Made by a program: the position numbers and the translations under genes. Source: an uncultured Alphaproteobacteria bacterium (GTDB taxonomy: Bacteria > Pseudomonadota > Alphaproteobacteria > Puniceispirillales > Puniceispirillaceae). From it: a DNA stretch of 6,903 nucleotides. Location: assembly GCA_913064995.1 (NCBI GenBank), contig CAJYBL010000077.1:1-6903 (forward strand), given 5' to 3'. This document shows positions 5,471-6,903 of the stretch, one piece after another. The notes beneath the pieces are model-generated. The model saw only the letters and a program-made list of their open reading frames with translations. It was not told where the DNA came from and did no database searches. Position 1 is the stretch's first letter. Each line of letters begins with the position of its first letter.

Positions 5471-6268
5471 ATGACAATGCGAAGTGAAACAGTAATACGA
5501 CATGGTGCCGAAGGCTTTGCTGGCATGCATAAAGCAGGCCGCCTTGCCGCCAAAGTGCTGGACATGATCACCCCGCATGTGATTGCCGGTGCCAGCACCG
5601 AACATCTAGATCGTTTATGTCATGACTATATTCTGGCGCACGGTGCCACCCCCGCGCCGCTGAACTATAAAGGCTTTCCAAAATCGACCTGCATTTCGCT
5701 TAATCATGTTGTTTGTCACGGAATCCCCGGGCCAAAAACGCTTCGTGATGGTGATATTCTGAACATCGACATCACCGTCATTCTCGATAGTTGGTATGGT
5801 GACACATCCCGCATGTTCTATGTTGGCGAGCCGTCGATTAAAGCCAAGCGTCTAACCGAAGTGACCTATGATTGCCTGATGAGCGGCATCGTTGCGGCGC
5901 GTGCCGGCAACACACTTGGCGATATTGGTCATGCAATCCAATCCTATGCCGAATCCTGCCGCTTTTCCGTGGTTCGTGACTTTACCGGCCATGGTCTTGG
6001 ACAGGTGTTTCACACCGCCCCTACAGTTTTGCATTATGGTGAAGCCGGCAGTGGTATGGTTCTTGAACCGGGGATGGTTTTCACCATCGAGCCAATGATC
6101 AATGCTGGCCGGTCAGAAACCAAAATTCTGAATGATGGCTGGACGGCGGTAACGCGCGATAAAAGCCTGTCTGCCCAATTCGAACATTCCATTGGCATTA
6201 CCGATGGCGATGCTGAAATTTTCACGCTTTCGCCTGCTGGTTTTACCATGCCGCCCTATAACGGCTAG
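5471..6268 (+). CDS. map: type I methionine aminopeptidase
   Basis: The enzyme removes the initiator methionine from new proteins in the cytoplasm and is generally essential. It is 265 residues from ATG 5471, the normal length for a type I enzyme without extension. All five metal ligands are visible: Asp100 in 'DGDILNIDITV', Asp111 in 'YGDTSRMF', His174 in 'TGHGLGQVFH', Glu207 in 'VFTIEPMI' and Glu238 in 'AQFEHSIGIT'. His83 in 'NHVVCHGIPG' and the 'TSNDGWTAVTRD'-like region (here 'LNDGWTAVTRDKS', 220-232) also fit. An alternative ATG at 5477 has AGAG six bases upstream and would remove only two residues; it may be the true start. The gene is followed by a radC remnant. Map followed by radC is an order I recall from alphaproteobacteria, so map probably marks the end of the intact core segment. 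Confidence 0.97.
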   Translation: MTMRSETVIRHGAEGFAGMHKAGRLAAKVLDMITPHVIAGASTEHLDRLCHDYILAHGATPAPLNYKGFPKSTCISLNHVVCHGIPGPKTLRDGDILNIDITVILDSWYGDTSRMFYVGEPSIKAKRLTEVTYDCLMSGIVAARAGNTLGDIGHAIQSYAESCRFSVVRDFTGHGLGQVFHTAPTVLHYGEAGSGMVLEPGMVFTIEPMINAGRSETKILNDGWTAVTRDKSLSAQFEHSIGITDGDAEIFTLSPAGFTMPPYNG

Positions 6269-6337
6269 CGAACGGTCGGCTTGGTTCAAAACATGCGGTT
6301 AATCAATTTTTAATCCGTTTGGGTTATCTGTTTGTAA

Positions 6338-6509
6338 ATGACAAAATCTTCGCTAGATTTGGGCAAAAGCGCTACGCTCGCTGACCAGGCCAAAGGACTC
6401 CGTGCCCGCATGCACGATAAATGCTTGAAAAAGGCGGTGCACCCTCACCGAATTAGAAATTTTGGAAATGCTGTTTTATGCTGGCGCATCGCGTTGTGAT
6501 GCCAAGCCT
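6338..6509 (+). pseudogene. radC: truncated, frameshifted 5' remnant of radC (DNA repair/UPF0758 family)
   Basis: From ATG 6338 the frame reads 'KGLRARMHDKCLKKA' (about residues 19-33), resembling the RadC N-terminal 'GHRxRMRxxxLxxG' helix-hairpin-helix start. At about 6434-6446 the reading changes: the homology resumes in another frame as 'LTELEILEMLFYAGASRCDA' (from 6444) and ends at 'KP' (6504-6509), matching the RadC pattern L-YELLE-LLF...R-DTKP. The original frame stops soon after the shift. The zinc/JAB1-like C-terminal domain (HxH...SxxD), which makes up more than half of a normal RadC, is absent; a different gene follows. So the gene is frameshifted and cut off after about 55-60 codons. 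It begins 69 bases after map. The family call rests on short motifs recalled from memory. Confidence 0.78.
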
Positions 6510-6527
6510 TCACGCGCTGATATCGAA

Positions 6528-6903
6528 GTGACAAAAAACATTAAAAAGGTGTTGGCGGTGATTCCTGCCAGGGGGGGCTCTAAGGGCATCCCAAATAAAA
6601 ACATCGCGCCATTACGCGGGAAGCCGCTGATCCATTGGACTATCGAAGCGGCGCAGGGATCGCAATATATCGACCGTCTCATTTTGTCCTCGGACGATCC
6701 TGTTATCTGCGAATCGGTCGAAGCGACTGGGTGCGAAGTACCGTTTATGCGACCTGCGGCCCTCGCGACTGACGACGCCAAAACCATAGACGTGGTTGTT
6801 GATGCGGTAGACAGGCTGCCCGGCTTCGACTTGGTTGTGGTGCTTCAGCCAACTTCCCCACTGAGGACATCATCGGACATCGATGAATGTGTGGAGTTAC
6901 TGG
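6528..6903 (+). CDS. CMP-N-acylneuraminate (sialic/nonulosonic acid) synthetase, 5' part
   Basis: This is the N-terminal 125 residues of a cytidylyltransferase that activates a nine-carbon acidic sugar with CTP for surface-glycan synthesis; the gene runs past the window end. Visible motifs are the CTP-binding 'VIPARGGSKGIPNKNI' (residues 11-26), 'PLIHWTIEAA' (33-42), 'RLILSSDD' (50-57), 'RPAALATDDA' (75-84) and 'VVVLQPTSPLR' (103-113). The substrate could be sialic, legionaminic or pseudaminic acid; neuA, ptmB/legF and pseF products share these motifs, so I give no symbol. The start is uncertain. GTG 6528 is chosen because RadC homology ends just before it, but its Shine-Dalgarno is poor. An in-frame ATG at 6468 would add 20 residues of RadC origin, and the frame is open back to 6429. 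A seven-G run (6571-6577) lies inside the CTP-binding motif. Confidence 0.88.
   Translation, partial: MTKNIKKVLAVIPARGGSKGIPNKNIAPLRGKPLIHWTIEAAQGSQYIDRLILSSDDPVICESVEATGCEVPFMRPAALATDDAKTIDVVVDAVDRLPGFDLVVVLQPTSPLRTSSDIDECVELL

Noticed and set aside
5330..5605. Minus-strand frames overlapping the map start and the divergent promoter region
   Set aside because: They run antisense to conserved map coding sequence and show no motif; they are shadows.
6476..6787. 103-residue minus-strand frame at the right end
   Set aside because: It lies antisense to the well-supported CMP-sugar synthetase motifs; no family resemblance.
1..6903. CRISPR array, tRNA/rRNA genes, insertion-sequence ends or phage attachment sites
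   Set aside because: No regularly spaced repeats, no tRNA-like T-loop/acceptor pattern and no transposase or flanking inverted repeats were seen by eye; a covariance or repeat search would be needed to exclude small elements.

Overview
The window looks like chromosome from an alphaproteobacterium. The evidence is the type and style of the apt, rhomboid, cinA and map products and the map-then-radC gene order; a marine SAR116-like lineage is possible, but that is a guess from memory. No RNA genes, CRISPR array or intact mobile element were seen. The left end is visibly AT-rich (about 33% G+C over bases 1-120 by hand count), whereas the map region reaches about 58% in sampled lines.

Layout. Bases 1-1067 hold a tight plus-strand operon: the 3' part of a 2-keto-4-pentenoate hydratase/FAH-family gene, then two small membrane proteins. 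A leader with several inverted repeats precedes a cold-shock protein gene (1316-1522), which is closed by a strong hairpin terminator. Bases 1610-2741 are a gene graveyard on the minus strand. It contains the C-terminal third of a TauD/TfdA dioxygenase with five in-frame stops, about 270 unassigned bases, and an MTA/SAH-nucleosidase-like gene with three nonsense codons whose catalytic residues are all still present. The start of the dead nucleosidase gene overlaps the end of apt (adenine phosphoribosyltransferase), so an old apt-nucleosidase operon for adenine salvage has lost its second gene.

Bases 3265-3561 are a divergent promoter region rich in dyads between apt (minus) and a rhomboid protease gene (plus). 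Rhomboid converges on a cinA-type molybdopterin-binding-domain gene (minus). The latter is divergent from map (methionine aminopeptidase, plus) across a 206-base region carrying a perfect 12-base palindrome.

After map, the first part of radC is present but frameshifted, and it is cut off after the RadC 'AKP' motif. It runs directly into a gene for a CMP-sialic (or related nonulosonic) acid synthetase that continues past the window end. I read this as the junction between conserved core genes and a surface-glycan region.

I found no convincing new multi-gene system. The most informative signals are the radC/neuA-type junction, the substitution-driven decay zone beside apt, and the structured leader of the cold-shock gene.
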